Source of the DNA: Cladochytrium replicatum
Lineage: Eukaryota; Chytridiomycota; Chytridiomycetes; Cladochytriales; Cladochytriaceae
Assembly: GCA_025526935.1 (NCBI GenBank)
Contig: JAHLKD010000003.1
Coordinates: 773,427-837,426, forward strand
Direction: 5' to 3'
Length of the DNA stretch: 64,000 nt
How positions within the stretch are numbered: the first letter of the stretch is position 1; the number at the start of each line of letters is the position of its first letter. A program made the position numbers and the translations under genes. Positions 47,493-62,031 of this stretch are shown here, in pieces. The notes beneath the pieces were generated by a model. It was not told the origin of the DNA. It did not search any database and saw nothing but the letters and a program-made list of their open reading frames with translations.

Positions 47493-48232
47493 TTTGTAGT
47501 TTAAGAGAAGAAAATAGGATGTTGAAAGAAGAAGCAGAGAAGCGGAGCAGGCAAATTATCGAGAGTTGAGGTAGCAGGTTCAACAAAGATGTGATTGTCT
47601 ACACAAAGCAAAGTGAGCGTGATAGCATAGCACCCCACGAGCACCTCGTTACCTTTTCTTAGCACCAAATAGTGTCCTCTCCACCCCCAGTTGTTGACAC
47701 ACCGTTTCTGTTTCTGTTTCCGTGTGTGAGGTTTGCGCGTCGGCCCCACAGCCCCCAAAAAAGAACCGAACCACCAATAACCAATAAAAATGCTGTCTTA
47801 AATGAATAATGGATCCGTATTAATACCTTGCGCTTGCATTCACCGTCGCAAAATAAAAAATAGAATAGAAAACTCTCTCACCTTAACCACTGCTCGGCAT
47901 TGTTGGACTCTCGTTGGAGTGATCACTATAATTGCACTACACATCTCTGCTGATCCAACGCCCCAAGAGCCTTCAGGCGGATCTTCTGCCCGTGATTCCT
48001 AGGTCTTTTGTGCTCCCGCGTGCCAGAAATATGAGACAAGGCAGCAGATGGTCCTGAATGTCAACACCAAGGTATGCTTCCAAAGTTTCGCTGAGTACTT
48101 CTTGATCAACCATCATCAATTCAGATGATATTCGGCGACGACTGGGATGAGAAAGACATGTCAGACTACAAATGGGAATAATTTTCGGGCTTATTAATGC
48201 AAGTCTTGATACTGATTGTTTGTGTTTAGGCA
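47493..48232. other. Intergenic
   Basis: Promoter side of the Sts1/Cut8 gene and upstream side of the P450 relic. Traces near 48000-48080 could be further P450 sequence but are too short to call. Confidence 0.4.
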
Positions 48233-49045
48233 TTAATCATCTGCGACCCAGGAACTTGGATCACAAACCCCATCAACCTTGCATTCCCCGTTCTTGGCCG
48301 GGACTTTCGAAAGCGAGATAACAGAGTGCTGGTATTCACCACAATGCGTCAGGCACAAAAGCGCGTCGACAAAAGTTTGCGACCCAACGAGTGCGATTTT
48401 CCTGCGAGATCTCGCTACTTCTGGTTGAAACTTGCCAACGATCTGTCCCTCCAGCGCCGTGTTCGCCAAGAGATCGAGTCTGTGGTGCCGAATGGCGCTG
48501 ATCTCACCATCGAACATTTCAACCGCATGCCGTTCATGGAATCCCTAGAGGTCATTCACACTCAATTACCAAATATGGCTACCAGGATGACCGTGTCGGA
48601 GATTGAGTGCGAAGGTGTTCGAGTTCCAAATGGCTCTGTGGTCGCGTTCTCGCATGTTACTGTTCACTATTCGGAGGGAAAACTACCAAGACCCGTTTGT
48701 GTTCAAGCCGGACGGACGGCTTTTTTGGAGGCGCCGCGAGCAGAAAGATGAGCGTGAGATCTCTGAAAGCGTTCGGAGCTGCACTCTTTTCACTTTCGGT
48801 GCTGGACATCATGTAAGCTTTCCAGATTCTTGATGGTTTATTTCTGACTTTCCATGATACTTTTTGCTACGTGTTTTTGTAAAACAGAACGGCCGTGCCT
48901 TGGAATGCGACTTGCCATGAGCGAACTCCAAGTCCTGGCGCAAGAGATACTGACGAAGTATGAGATGAAACTTCTCAGCAAAGCTGAATTATCCACTCTA
49001 AAAGGAGTGGGATTCGACAGACCAGAGGTAAGTGATGATTAATGA
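48233..49045 (+). pseudogene. Cytochrome P450 pseudogene
   Basis: Plus-strand text follows the C-terminal half of a P450: NPINLAFPVLG, LQRRVRQEIESV, an FMESLEVIH segment at the K-helix position, a segment like VRVPNGSVVAFSHVTVH, a DPFVFKPD segment, the heme-loop FTFGAGHH and CLGMRLAMSELQVLAQEIL. Each is recognisable, but they lie in different frames around 48680-48900. The K-helix Arg of ExxR is Glu (ESLE), the I-helix A/GGxD/ET motif is missing, and the heme-ligand loop is split by a possible intron. N-terminal exons are not recognisable. Substrate class is unknown. Confidence 0.75.
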
Positions 49046-50515
49046 GCTAAGGCAGCCAGAATCCGTCTCACGAGTTTGTAAATAAAATCACAGAGCTCTG
49101 TTCGATTCATCGTGACAACTCGAGCGTAACTTGGCAAGGCTTTGGTCTGGAATTATTTTAATCGGGAATATATGCTGTTCATTCTATGGGTTTACTCTTT
49201 TGCTTTCAGTGAACAATTGAAAAACTATCATTTTATGTGCTTGGCTTACATTTATTAAACAAGACCAGCGTTTTCTTACATGCCCTGTCTTGGGAAAAAG
49301 AATGTAATGTTGTCATATTTCTTATGGCAAGAGCCCTCGTTTTTCATAATGGGTGGGTGGTCCTCGTCTGCATCATTACCCTTTTGCTGATCTTGTGGCA
49401 GTTATACCATGTCAGCTGCACACCCAACAGTAAAAGCTCTTCTGCATAACCCAAGACCTTGCAATGGTTTTACCGTTCCTTTTACAAGTTGAAAAGTTTG
49501 GAATAGGAAAGCCGTGGTTGTAGGGTGCCTACATTGCACTTCATCATGTAAGTCATTTTGGCAATTTCCTTCTGGGCTTCTCCATATGCATACTATTTGT
49601 AGTTGGCAAAAGTGAATTGTGGGTCCCGTCGATTCAGATTGAACCCCTGCAAATGTATCGACAATGGCGGAAGATTTGGCTTGGCTCTTTGACGACCCAG
49701 TGTCTTCATAGCCTCTCGTTCCTTTCGACTTTCGCCTGGATATTTGTGCCTTCTCGAATGCCTCTGTGGCCCTTTTGACATCAGCGAAGTGCAGCTGATA
49801 GTCTTCCAATTTGATTCAATACTCATCTGTTTTCTTGTAATCCTGTTCTCCCTCCTCGAGTTTGCTCAAGAGATCAATGGCAAGTTTGTCGCAACCTCGT
49901 ACCGGAACATCAGTGCAGGTGCCATTCCCTCCCTTCTCAGATCGGTGACCAGATCAGATCATTCACCCTTTTTCACGAAAATTTCTTCCATGGCTTCTCT
50001 TGTCGTCGATTCTTCAGAACGACAACTCTCTCTTTCCACACAGCCTCCATTGTCCTTATTGTGGACTTTGTGTGTGTTTCTCTGCAGCAGACAAACCAGT
50101 CTCTCTGTTCGCGATCCAGATGTTATTTCGGACCTCCATCAACGCTTGCCAGCTGTTCCATTGTTCCCACATCGGATGCTGCACGTCGTGGAAATTTTAC
50201 GCAATGTTATTTTTTGAAAAATGATTTCGGCTCGAAGTGGTTTGAATCTACATTTTCGGGATCAAGTGACCTCGTAGCATTGAAAGGCGTAAACAGTCCA
50301 TTGGCTCGAGAGAAAAATCTGGTGGTATCAGTGTAGCGGCAGACGAAGGAACCACGGAAAGAGCAGTTAGAGGGTAGATGAGGAACTTTCCCTTCTTGAT
50401 GGATGGTTGAATGCGGTTATGAACAATGAAGAAATATGAGTGGTTGATACACATATATTTTGAACTTCAGAAATCATTGACGTGAAGAATATTGAACAAC
50501 AGACTGCAGTCGACC
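49046..50515. other. Intergenic with possible coding relic on minus strand
   Basis: At about 49900-49600 on the minus strand, LAIDLLSKLEEGEQDYKKTDEY is followed by a stop, then by KLEDYQLHFADVKRATEAFEKAQ, which reads as a charged coiled coil. The stop and the absence of a start suggest a pseudogene or an unfound intron. No family is assigned. Short plus-strand frames look unsupported. Confidence 0.35.
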
Positions 50516-51761
50516 TTAGTTCTTTGGCAATTCATTCCCAACTTTATCTATACGTCAACGCGTGTGAGGAAAGGATTCAGCCACTCTCTCTCGCAACTCA
50601 CAGTTGGAAATCGCAGACCACTCAATCTTTGCCTTTGTCACCGGCAACGCTCTTCGTAGCGCTTTGAACGTCGACCCAGCCAGATCTGCAAACGAGGCGT
50701 TGAGTCCAAGCTGGTACTCTCGCTCAGCCCTGGCGATTTCATCTAAAACGCTCGTCGCCCACTGTGCTTCGGGGACTCCGGACTAGGGTTTATCGATCAG
50801 TTTTGAATAACAATACATGGTTCCTGTATTTCATAAATTACCTTTGGTGCAGCGGTCAATTTTGCATCAGCGTTGAGCTGTACATTCCCGTCTTCAAAGT
50901 AGTGTACTTGGATCTGAACGTTGCCTTTCACTGTGTTTGCACTTTTATCAACCGTCCAGGTCGACTTCCAGCGGCCGTTCCTTTAGACATGAACATCAGC
51001 ATTTCACACCATATCAAGATATGAAATCGTACCAGTAGTTGTTGGGGTTAAAGCGGTTGCTGACGATGCAGATTGCGTACGTATCATTTCCAGTGTCGTA
51101 CACGGTCACTGCTCCGCGAGGGTAATGCTTTTTAAGATATCCTATTGCCGCATTGTCCAGTGCGGTCCTTAAGAAAAACCCCGGAATCAAACAGGGTTCA
51201 ATCGGGGAGCGAATATATTACCTAGTAGGCTCAGTATCGGGATTGACTTCAACGACCTCTGGCTCCACCGATGCCTTTGTGGAAGTCCAATCGTGAGCAG
51301 CAGAATGACTCCGAGGGATGTTAATCTCACCTGGGCAGACATGTGGTCGAAATAGAACGCAATCTTCCCGCGTGGATCAAGATAGCGTCCATCCTCGAGC
51401 TGTCCATACTTTGATACAATAACCTGAAGATGCAACATTGAGCTCCCAATCCATCATTTTCGGCTTCTCACATCACCTCGTAATTGTAGCCGGGCAATGT
51501 GGCGGTAATGTATCCCAACACATTGTGCTCCTCAAAGGCGTCAACAACCATGTTCTGCTGTACAGCTCGCTCAAGCAGATCGTCTCCCACCAACACACGA
51601 ACGTCTGCGTGACAGCAGTGTTCAGTTGAAACACAATTGCAATGATTTTTCATTACTGTACCGCTGAAGATGTCATTGATTTCTCCAGGAGGGGCGTCGA
51701 CCAAAAACGACGATGCCGTCTTGATTGCGGTGAGTTCTTCTTCCGTGAGTGGGTCAGCCAT
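50516..51761 (-). CDS. CAP1: F-actin-capping protein subunit alpha
   Basis: Alpha half of the capping heterodimer that binds actin filament barbed ends and blocks growth there. Eight minus-strand exons: 51761-51662, 51604-51477, 51423-51331, 51274-51222, 51167-51033, 50980-50842, 50782-50602, 50547-50516. Phases agree and give 286 residues, the usual length for the family. Conserved text includes [64 protein letters not shown] and the C-terminal [18 protein letters not shown]. The 32-base last exon was found by phase and restores [10 protein letters not shown], equivalent to the actin-binding tail of relatives. It lies 195 bases downstream of the dihydrolipoamide dehydrogenase gene on the same strand. 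Confidence 0.95.
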
Positions 51762-51956
51762 CGTATTGTGGGATCTGGGACCTGTTTTGGGGTGGTTGGA
51801 ACCAAGCCATTGCCATAGGTCAGTGATATTGATATTTAGAAAATTATCGTTTTTCTTATTTAAAAAATCACAAAAAAATGATGTCGCAAGATCAGCACAT
51901 TCATCTCATAACTCAAAGGGAAGGACCCTAAAACAAGCAGCAAACTATCGCTTCAT

Positions 51957-54615
<2,659 letters not shown>

Positions 54616-55188
54616 ACCGTATACTCTGTTATTTGATAGAGGGCGTTCAGGCGTACTATCGATTTGTCAGCTGCGTATGGAATCGCGACCCGGCAAGCGA
54701 AGACCATTCACACAAAAAATAGTAAATGAGATCAATCAGTCAGAAAAGTAATTTTCTCTGATGAAAGCTTACAAGTTGTTGTTACTTGAAAATCGGTTCC
54801 GCGACTTCGGGGATTTGGGATTCCTGCGGTGGCTTGTAGTGCGGTTTTGGGGTGATGTGGGGAAGATGGAAGGACTGTGGGAAGCTAAGAAGAAAAGACA
54901 AGCACTTGTGTGGAGCAACCACTTAATGCACTGTGTCAATGCTGTTTGAACACGTTTTGTTCGGAATTACCAACTGTTTTACTATTATTTGTAGTTAACC
55001 TTCAAACTATTACGCATTATAATGAATTGTGGTGTGAGATGAGTACTGAAGTAATCAATTAGCAGTACGAAAACGAAAAACTATCTCTTTGAGCTACAAC
55101 CAAAATTACAAAAAACTGATAACAATCTAATCACATTTAACAATCATTCTCCTCAAAAACAACCTTTGAAATAAACATGTCAAAGATT
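54616..55188. other. Intergenic
   Basis: Promoter side of dihydrolipoamide dehydrogenase and 3' side of the bHLH gene. AT-rich, with no gene recognised. Confidence 0.5.
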
Positions 55189-56148
55189 TCAGCACAAAAG
55201 CGATCCAACTGCCATCGATCGGTGCGCAGGTTGAGGGATAGGCAACCTTGTAGATGAAAGAAGCGTCTGCAACGACGGAAGGGTGACTCTGTTCGCGGCG
55301 TAGCTGTTTGGTGTGGCCATAGGATATGACCTTTCTTGTGGCGTCATCGACATTCGCTGCTGTTTTGGCTGTTGGTGGGAGTCCCGAGCAAGCATGAGCA
55401 GTGAATGTGCCGAGTCGAGTGCAACAGCAGGATCGGGAGATGGGTATGTGGAGCGGGGGGGCGAAGGGTGAGGCAGAGTCGCAGCAGATGGAAGCGTTGA
55501 TTGGGTCTGGTGATGTTGTTGGTAGTGTTGCTGCACTGGTCTCTGAGGAGGCGAAGGCTCGGTGTGAACGTATGTGATTGGAGAGAACTCAGCCTGACGT
55601 CGAGTAAGCTGACGTTGGGACTGATATTGAGGATGTTGTGGTGGAGATGGTGGGAGGTTGGGACGCATCACCGCGGTGTTGGATTCGTGGTAAGCGACAT
55701 TCTGATCCAGTTGAGCGGCGAGCTGGGGACGCGTCTGATCCATCGGAGCTGGAATGGAGTAAATCTGCTGTACACGTGGTGCATCGAATCGAGAACCGGC
55801 GAACTCTCCTGGCTCGCGCTTCTGAGGCGGCATGTGGGGAGACACAGGCGGCGACGGAGAGAGTACGTTCGTTGATGCGATGTAGTCGACAGCATGCCTA
55901 TCCGGCAGCAAGTTGTGAAGGTGTGCGATGTAGTCGATTGTGTTCTGAAGAATGCAGAGTTTGTGCAAGTTCTGTTGATTTGCGCAGGCAGGAACTAGAG
56001 ACTTGAGAACCATTATCTTATCATTGATACGCTCGCGACGACGTCGTTCAATAGCAGAATGCGATAGCTTTCGCTTGAGGTGCCTGTCGAGCTTTGCATT
56101 GAGAGCGGCTGCACTTGGCGAGGTTGAAGAGTTGTGTTGCGGTAGCAT
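55189..56148 (-). CDS. bHLH transcription factor, CACGTG-binding type
   Basis: Intronless, 319 residues from the preferred start MLPQHNSS; the frame extends 55 codons upstream, but that part overlaps the likely leader. The bHLH domain covers about residues 27-85: basic region RKLSHSAIERRRRERIND, helix 1 KIMVLKSLVPAC, helix 2 KLCILQNTIDYIAHL. The basic region has His30, Glu34 and Arg38 at the spacing (positions 5, 9, 13) that in this family specifies CACGTG E-boxes. The remainder is Pro/Gln-rich and disordered. Three CACGTG sites lie upstream, which may mean self-regulation. Related fungal factors control phospholipid, phosphate or sulfur genes, but the target pathway cannot be told here. Confidence 0.85.
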   Translation of the reverse strand: MLPQHNSSTSPSAAALNAKLDRHLKRKLSHSAIERRRRERINDKIMVLKSLVPACANQQNLHKLCILQNTIDYIAHLHNLLPDRHAVDYIASTNVLSPSPPVSPHMPPQKREPGEFAGSRFDAPRVQQIYSIPAPMDQTRPQLAAQLDQNVAYHESNTAVMRPNLPPSPPQHPQYQSQRQLTRRQAEFSPITYVHTEPSPPQRPVQQHYQQHHQTQSTLPSAATLPHPSPPRSTYPSPDPAVALDSAHSLLMLARDSHQQPKQQRMSMTPQERSYPMATPNSYAANRVTLPSLQTLLSSTRLPIPQPAHRSMAVGSLLC

Positions 56149-56418
56149 GATGTTCTTTTCTGTTCGCGAACCAGGGAGATGCAGGGGACTCAAGGCAGGG
56201 TTAAAAGGCAGGGTTATCGAAATGACATCGTATCGGATAGGGAGAGTGGTGCGTTTTATTATCGTCGGATCGATGCCACCCGATATCGAAACAAAAGTTG
56301 CATGCAAATTCAATTGAAATTCAAAAATTCAAAAATACGCGATGACGCACGCGATACCATGCGAACGATAGCGAATCAACGGCGATGATGCAACGCGGAT
56401 GCACGGAGCAGGACTCCG

Positions 56419-56813
56419 CACGTGAAAACCGCAAAATCAAAATAAAACAAAGATAACTGTGCGCTGCATAAACATGCACGTGAGGCATGAAAAAGAAAGA
56501 CACCAACTGGTGGGTAGACCAGCGCTGGTGTGATAAGAGGCTGTTCTGAATGAACTAACTGGCAGTGTATACAGCACTATCAGCACCAGCAACTTAGGGT
56601 TATCATCATGATCTGCCGTGTTTCGCTCACCTTTTTCTCTCTTTTCTCTTCTTTTTTGCTATCACGACAATCGTGGCTGCTGGCTGCACAGCCATACCGC
56701 TCGCGTGCTGCTATCACACCACTGCCACCTGAAAATATGCTCATGCATGCTACTTTCCCACGCTCCAATAAACCAATTGCATTTTATTGCACCCTGCACA
56801 TCGATATCACGTG
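56419..56813. promoter_or_regulatory. Three CACGTG E-boxes upstream of the bHLH gene
   Basis: Palindromic CACGTG occurs at 56419-56424, 56477-56482 and 56808-56813, about 0.27, 0.33 and 0.66 kb upstream of the bHLH start codon. The hexamer is expected about once per 4 kb by chance, so three in 400 bases is a cluster. Confidence 0.6.
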
Positions 56814-56899
56814 ATACAGATTGAAGGACACACAAAACACCCTAAATCATACTACAAAAGTGGCCTTGTTGCTACGATCTGCTGAGATTAAGCCTTTGT

Positions 56900-57446
56900 T
56901 CACAGATTTGTTCTCTAGTAATAGAGGACAAATAATGTTGGTTCCTTAGTGTGCTTAATAACTGGACTCTAATGGCGCTAGCAGGTTTACTATAGAGGCT
57001 GCTAGAGGAAAGGAGCCCATGGGGCCATAATGTTCCTCTAGCAGGTTTTCTAGTAATCTTGGTAGGGCCTTGCTAGGGGCCTTTACTTGGGCTCCTGTAG
57101 GGGAATTTGGACGGGACTCCATCCGAGCGGGCGTTCTGGGTGGAAGTCGTAATCCGCGTAGGCCTTTACATGGTCTTTATCTCAGGGCTGGGGTGAAGAT
57201 AGTAGAAACTCTCTCTAAGCTGGGTCTCGAAGAAAGATTTTTGGCAAAGTCCCACAGAACAGCGACTTTCTAGTAGGGATGCCTATAGAGATGCTGTAGA
57301 GCAGGTATAGGGTCTCCAGGTAGAGGATGTTTCTAGAGAAGTTTGCTAGAGGTAAGGAGAGAGGTGTTAGAGAAGGTTCTCTCAGAGAGTGTTGTGGCGT
57401 AAAGCCATGTTGGAGCAGGGTGTTAAGATTGCTAACCCCAAGCACT
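56900..57446. other. Start of gene-poor, CTAG-rich subtelomere
   Basis: Sequence becomes unlike the gene-bearing part: many CTAG tetramers, often as CTAGAG, CTAGCAGG or CTAGTA, and no recognisable gene. Similar texture returns at about 61100-61860. Confidence 0.6.
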
Positions 57447-58618
57447 GACTAACCCTGTCTAACAAACACGTTAGAGCCCCCCCCTAGTAAACACGCTAAC
57501 CCTGTCTAACAAACACGTTAGACCCCCCCTCTAGTAAACACGCTAACCCTGTCTAACAAACACGTTAGACCCCCCCTCTAGTAAACACGCTAACCCTGCC
57601 TAACATGCAAGTTAGAGCCCCCTCTCTAGTAAACACGCTAACCCTGTCTAACAAACACGTTAGACCCCCCCTCTAGTAAACACGCTAGCCCTGTCTAACA
57701 AACACGTTAGACCCCCCCTCTAGTAAACACGCTAACCCTGTCTAACATGCAAGTTAGAGCCCCCTCTCTAGTAAACACGCTAACCCTGTCTAACAAACAC
57801 GTTAGACCCCCCCTCTAGTAAACACGCTAGCCCTGTCTAACAAACACGTTAGACCCCCCCTCTAGTAAACACGCTAGCCCTGTCTAACAAACACGTTAGA
57901 CCCCCCCTCTAGTAAACACGCTAACCCTGTCTAACATGCACGTTAGAGCCCCCTCTCTAGTAAACACGCTAACCCTGTCTAACAAACATGTTAGACCCCC
58001 CCTCTAGTAAACACGCTAGCCCTGTCTAACAAACACGTTAGACCCCCCCTCTAGTAAACACGCTAACCCTGTCTAACATGCACGTTAGAGCCCCCTCTCT
58101 AGTAAACACGCTAACCCTGTCTAACATGCACGTTAGAGCCCCCTCTCTAGTAAACACGCTAACCCTGTCTAACAAACACGTTAGACCCCCCCTCTAGTAA
58201 ACACGCTAACCCTGTCTAACATGCACGTTAGAGCCCCCTCTCTAGTAAACACGCTAACCCTGTCTAACATGCACGTTAGAGCCCCCTCTCTAGTAAACAC
58301 GCTAACCCTGTCTAACATGCACGTTAGAGCCCCCTCTCTAGTAAACACGCTAACCCTGTCTAACAAACACGTTAGACCCCCCCTCTAGTAAACACGCTAG
58401 CCCTGTCTAACATGCACGTTAGACCCCCTCTAGTAGGCCCACTAGCCCCCCACTAGTAAACCTGCTAAGCCCCTGTCTAACATGCACGTTAGAACCCCCT
58501 CTAGTAGGCCCACTAGCCCCCCACTAGTAAACCTGCTAACCCCCTGTCTTAACAAACACTGTTAGAACCCCCTCTAGTAGGCCCGCTAACCTTGTCTAAC
58601 ACACATGCTAGAGCCACT
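57447..58618. repeat. Minisatellite, about 47/48-bp unit, more than 20 copies
   Basis: The unit reads roughly CTAGTAAACACGCTAACCCT then GTCTAACAAACACGTTAGAC and a C-run. About 20 units are 47-48 bases long; the last few (from about 58430) are longer, near 67 bases, with an added CTAGTAGGCCCACTAGCCCC part. Two variants alternate irregularly: AACAAACACGTTAGACCCCCCC and AACATGCACGTTAGAGCCCCC. Short open frames across it are a consequence of the 48-base period, not genes. Confidence 0.93.
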
Positions 58619-58884
58619 AGTAACAAAGCTGCTGACAACTGCACACACATACTACAGCACTCACACTTGTGCTATTCATTAGTAGTCCAACGAAAGGCTG
58701 ATATGCTGTAAAGTGCACTGTGTTGCTAGAGAAACTTGTAGAGATCGGGCTTCCTGCTAATCTCTACTAATACATATTACAGAGATTCACATGAACTATC
58801 AAAAACGTTGTGTCCAAGCATGGTTTGAATGTACTTCCATAGAGCAACACGCCCAAGAGGGGTCTAAAATTGCGAACTGGATGC

Positions 58885-59757
58885 TGTGGTCTGAGGGAAA
58901 GTCTGTGGAGACTTGATGAAACCCCTCCAGACTCGTGCGGAATATGAATCCATACACAGTTTATCCGTCGCGCTCATCGAACGGGGTCTACCGTGCGTTT
59001 CCGCTGAGAAAAACGCCTAAGAGTGCGGCGATAACCGCCCTGTTAACAGTGGGTGCTAGCAAAACGCGTAGTTACTAGAAAAAATCTTGCAGGAGCGACC
59101 CGCTGGCCATCACTTCTAGAACGTTTCGTAGTTTATTACGCAAAGCACTGTTTTCTGTCGCTATCGCAAGGCGTTTGGGCAAGAATGTAGGGGTTACAAG
59201 CGTTTCAGTGCGCCGCTGCCAACGTTGTCTGAGGGAAAGTCCCTGGAAGCTCCAGCCAGGTCACTCATACCGGCAGGAAACATGAATTTACATGCATTTT
59301 ATCCGTCGCGCTCATCGAACGGGGTCTACCGTGCGTTTCCGCTGAGAAAAACGCCTAAGAGTGCGGCGATAACCGCCCTGTTAACAGTGGGGGCTAGCAA
59401 AACGCGTAGTTACTAGAAAAAATCTTGCAGGAGCGACCCGCTGGCCATCACTTCTAGAACGTTTCGTAGTTTATTACGCAAAGCACTGTTTTCTGTCGCT
59501 ATCGCAAGGCGTTTGGGCAAGAATGTAGGGGTTACAAGCGTTTCAGTGCGCCGCTGCCAACGTTGTCTGAGGGAAAGTCCCTGGAAGCTCCAGCCAGGTC
59601 ACTCATACCGGCAGGAAACATGAATTTACATGCATTTTATCCGTCGCGCTCATCGAACGGGGTCTACCGTGCGTTTCCGCTGAGAAAAACGCCTAAGAGT
59701 GCGGCGATAACCGCCCTGTTAACAGTGGGGGCTAGCAAAACGCGTAGTTACTAGAAA
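58885..59757. repeat. 338-bp tandem repeat, about 2.5 copies
   Basis: Two units appear almost identical at about 59219-59556 and 59557-59757 (the second cut short), preceded by a related unit at about 58885-59218 whose first 50 bases have diverged. The unit starts near GTCTGAGGGAAAGTC and contains CATCGAACGGGGTCTACCG and ACGCCTAAGAGTGCGG. The 63-codon frame repeated in two units begins with TTG and has no known domain; I do not call it a gene. Confidence 0.9.
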
Positions 59758-61860
59758 AACTTTGCCCTCTGGCCGTTTCCGACGATCCCTACTAGAAGGA
59801 ATCTTAGATATGGTCGTATATTATACGTTTCGCTGGCTACACGCTCGCCTGCTGCGGTATTACGGTCCTGGATGAGGTTGTGTACAAAACATCGATTTCA
59901 AATACACGCTCTATCTCCCTCATTATGGCCCCGCATACCTTCAGAAATGCTCAGTACGTGCTCTACTGTGTAAATAATATGTTGCAATAGGATAAACATC
60001 CCGCTGTGGTGTTTTGCAGCCTCTGTGTGGAGGAATATGCGACGCTGAGGAGCGTTGTGTGCTCATTCTGTCGTCAAAACACCTCCGACAAGGCACAGAC
60101 TGGTACACGTATTAGATTCATGCGTAATAATGATCGTACGATTGGGTTTACACCTACGCGTAACGTTTTGGAGGCGTTTGCGGCCAATTAGAAACGTCCG
60201 CAAACGGAATCTTGCCTATATCTCAGCATAAACGCGTTACGGCGCCTTAGGAACGACAGAGAAGCAACATTATTTGACAAATAACACAACACGATGGGGC
60301 GGGCACCGCAAAGCCTGTGTGTAGGGCCTAAGAGTAGCGTGAGAAATCTGGGCTAATGTGGACCAGCCAGTGAAACCCAACCAAACCGACATTGGGAGTG
60401 TCCAGGACTCTAAATACAATACCTTTACACTTTCGAAGTACTTTACGCGTGGATAAACACTGTAGAGATGCTGTTTTCTGGCCCTAATGCGTGAATAGCA
60501 GAGCTTCCTGAACGGGTCTCTGAGGGCAACTCTCTCACATCACCTCAGAGAGGCCCCAGGCGCTAACAGATGGTAGTTTGTAGTCCCCCGTAAACGTTGC
60601 GCTAGGTTAAACACTGCAGAAGCGGTGTCCTCAGGCTCTCCACAGGGTACTGCAGATGTGCCCAATCGAGCCCCTGAGGGCAACTTCACCAAAACAATCC
60701 TGATCAGTTCCAGCGTCACTCAGAACATAGAAAATACTGCTCTCCATACGATACGCTACAGTAAACACCAATGCAAGGACGTTTAGCATGTGTTTTTGGC
60801 TCATTGCGAAAATGACCAAATCGAGCCTCTGAGAGCAACTTTGCCAAACCCGCACTAGGGGACCTCTCCATCACACACGGAATAGTCCTGTTGTATATCT
60901 ATTTGTTACGATAGGTTTAGGTACCTCCGGATCACGTTTTGACAGCGTTCTGGCAAGAAAGCGTCTGCGCTTTGCACATATTCGAGTGCTACGCGTTCCA
61001 CAGGCGCTACCCGGGCCTCTGGGGCATTGCATTACTTAATTCGACGTATGAATTAGTGCTCATGTTGTCCTAGAGGCCATCTATAGAGGCACAATGGAGA
61101 ACTTGAGCTGGGAAGCTGCAAGTCCACTGGTGGTCACTTTTTGCTAGAAACTGGGGTTGTTGGACAAGTGAACTCCCTTGCCTCTCTGGGGAAACGTTGG
61201 AAACATTTACATTCTTCATATATTTGCGTTTTTTAACGTTTGGAGATGCGTTGGACAGCGAGAGTGCACAGGACAAAGCGATTTTGGACAAAAAAAGCGA
61301 TCTCCTAGCAGTTTCTAGCATTTGTGCTAAGGGCAACACTGGAGACCCTTTGCAATAGCCCAGTCTCTATCTTTTGGTGCTAGACTTTGCTCTAAATTGA
61401 TAGAGAGGATGATAGAGAGAGGGATTGGAGGTGGATTGATGGATGGATTGAGGATTTCTAGGATCACCTCTGTGAATGCTGGGGTCACCTGTCATCACCA
61501 AGCCACTTGAAGCTGGGGCTAGTGAACTTCTAGCCTGAAAAACAGCGACATTGAAGTGCTGATGCTTGAACATGGACGGATAGGGGGGGATGCTGATGAA
61601 AATAGCAAAGCTTGGGTCTAGGAAAACCTCTAGTTACGTCTAGAAGGATGGAAAGAGGATGTCTGGGGGATGGATTGATGCCCCAAAGGTTGGGAAATTG
61701 CACAAAGTGGTCCATTCTCTATGAGACTTGCTAGGAGTTCTATAGTGATGCACCTTATAGCATCCAGGCAGAGCCCCATTTTCTATCATTTTCTAGCCCA
61801 TGTTGCTAGCAGATTTGTAGAGACATCGATTTCTAGTGTTCCTCTAGCATTTGGTGACAG
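59758..61860. other. Subtelomeric sequence without recognised genes
   Basis: Short frames only. One plus-strand frame at 60006-60191 (61 codons, GTG start) has a CSLC..CSFC pattern but is too short to assign. Related segments near 60650-60700 and 60815-60850 (ATCGAGCC, CTGAGGGCAACTT / CTGAGAGCAACTT, CCAAA) show dispersed duplication. CTAG is frequent again from 61100. Confidence 0.5.
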
Positions 61861-62031
61861 GAAGGGGTAGAAACGCGTCAGCGGCTGTGCAGCCCTATAT
61901 TTACCTGGTGGGAAAACCAGTGAGAGGTGACCCAAAATTTGGGCTGACCACTCGGACCGAAAATTGGCCTTTTCTACTATGAGAAGAGCCGGGCCCTAAC
62001 AGTTATTCCAAGCCAGAATGTTTATAACATT

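Noticed and set aside
58181-58366. ORF encoding a perfect 16-residue repeat
   Set aside because: It is a by-product of the 48-base minisatellite period on the minus strand.
57447-58618. CRISPR-like array
   Set aside because: There are no unique spacers; the whole unit repeats, and the context is a eukaryotic subtelomere. It is a minisatellite.
59225-59754. Two identical 63-codon ORFs as duplicated genes
   Set aside because: Both start with TTG inside a 338-bp tandem repeat and have no recognisable protein features.
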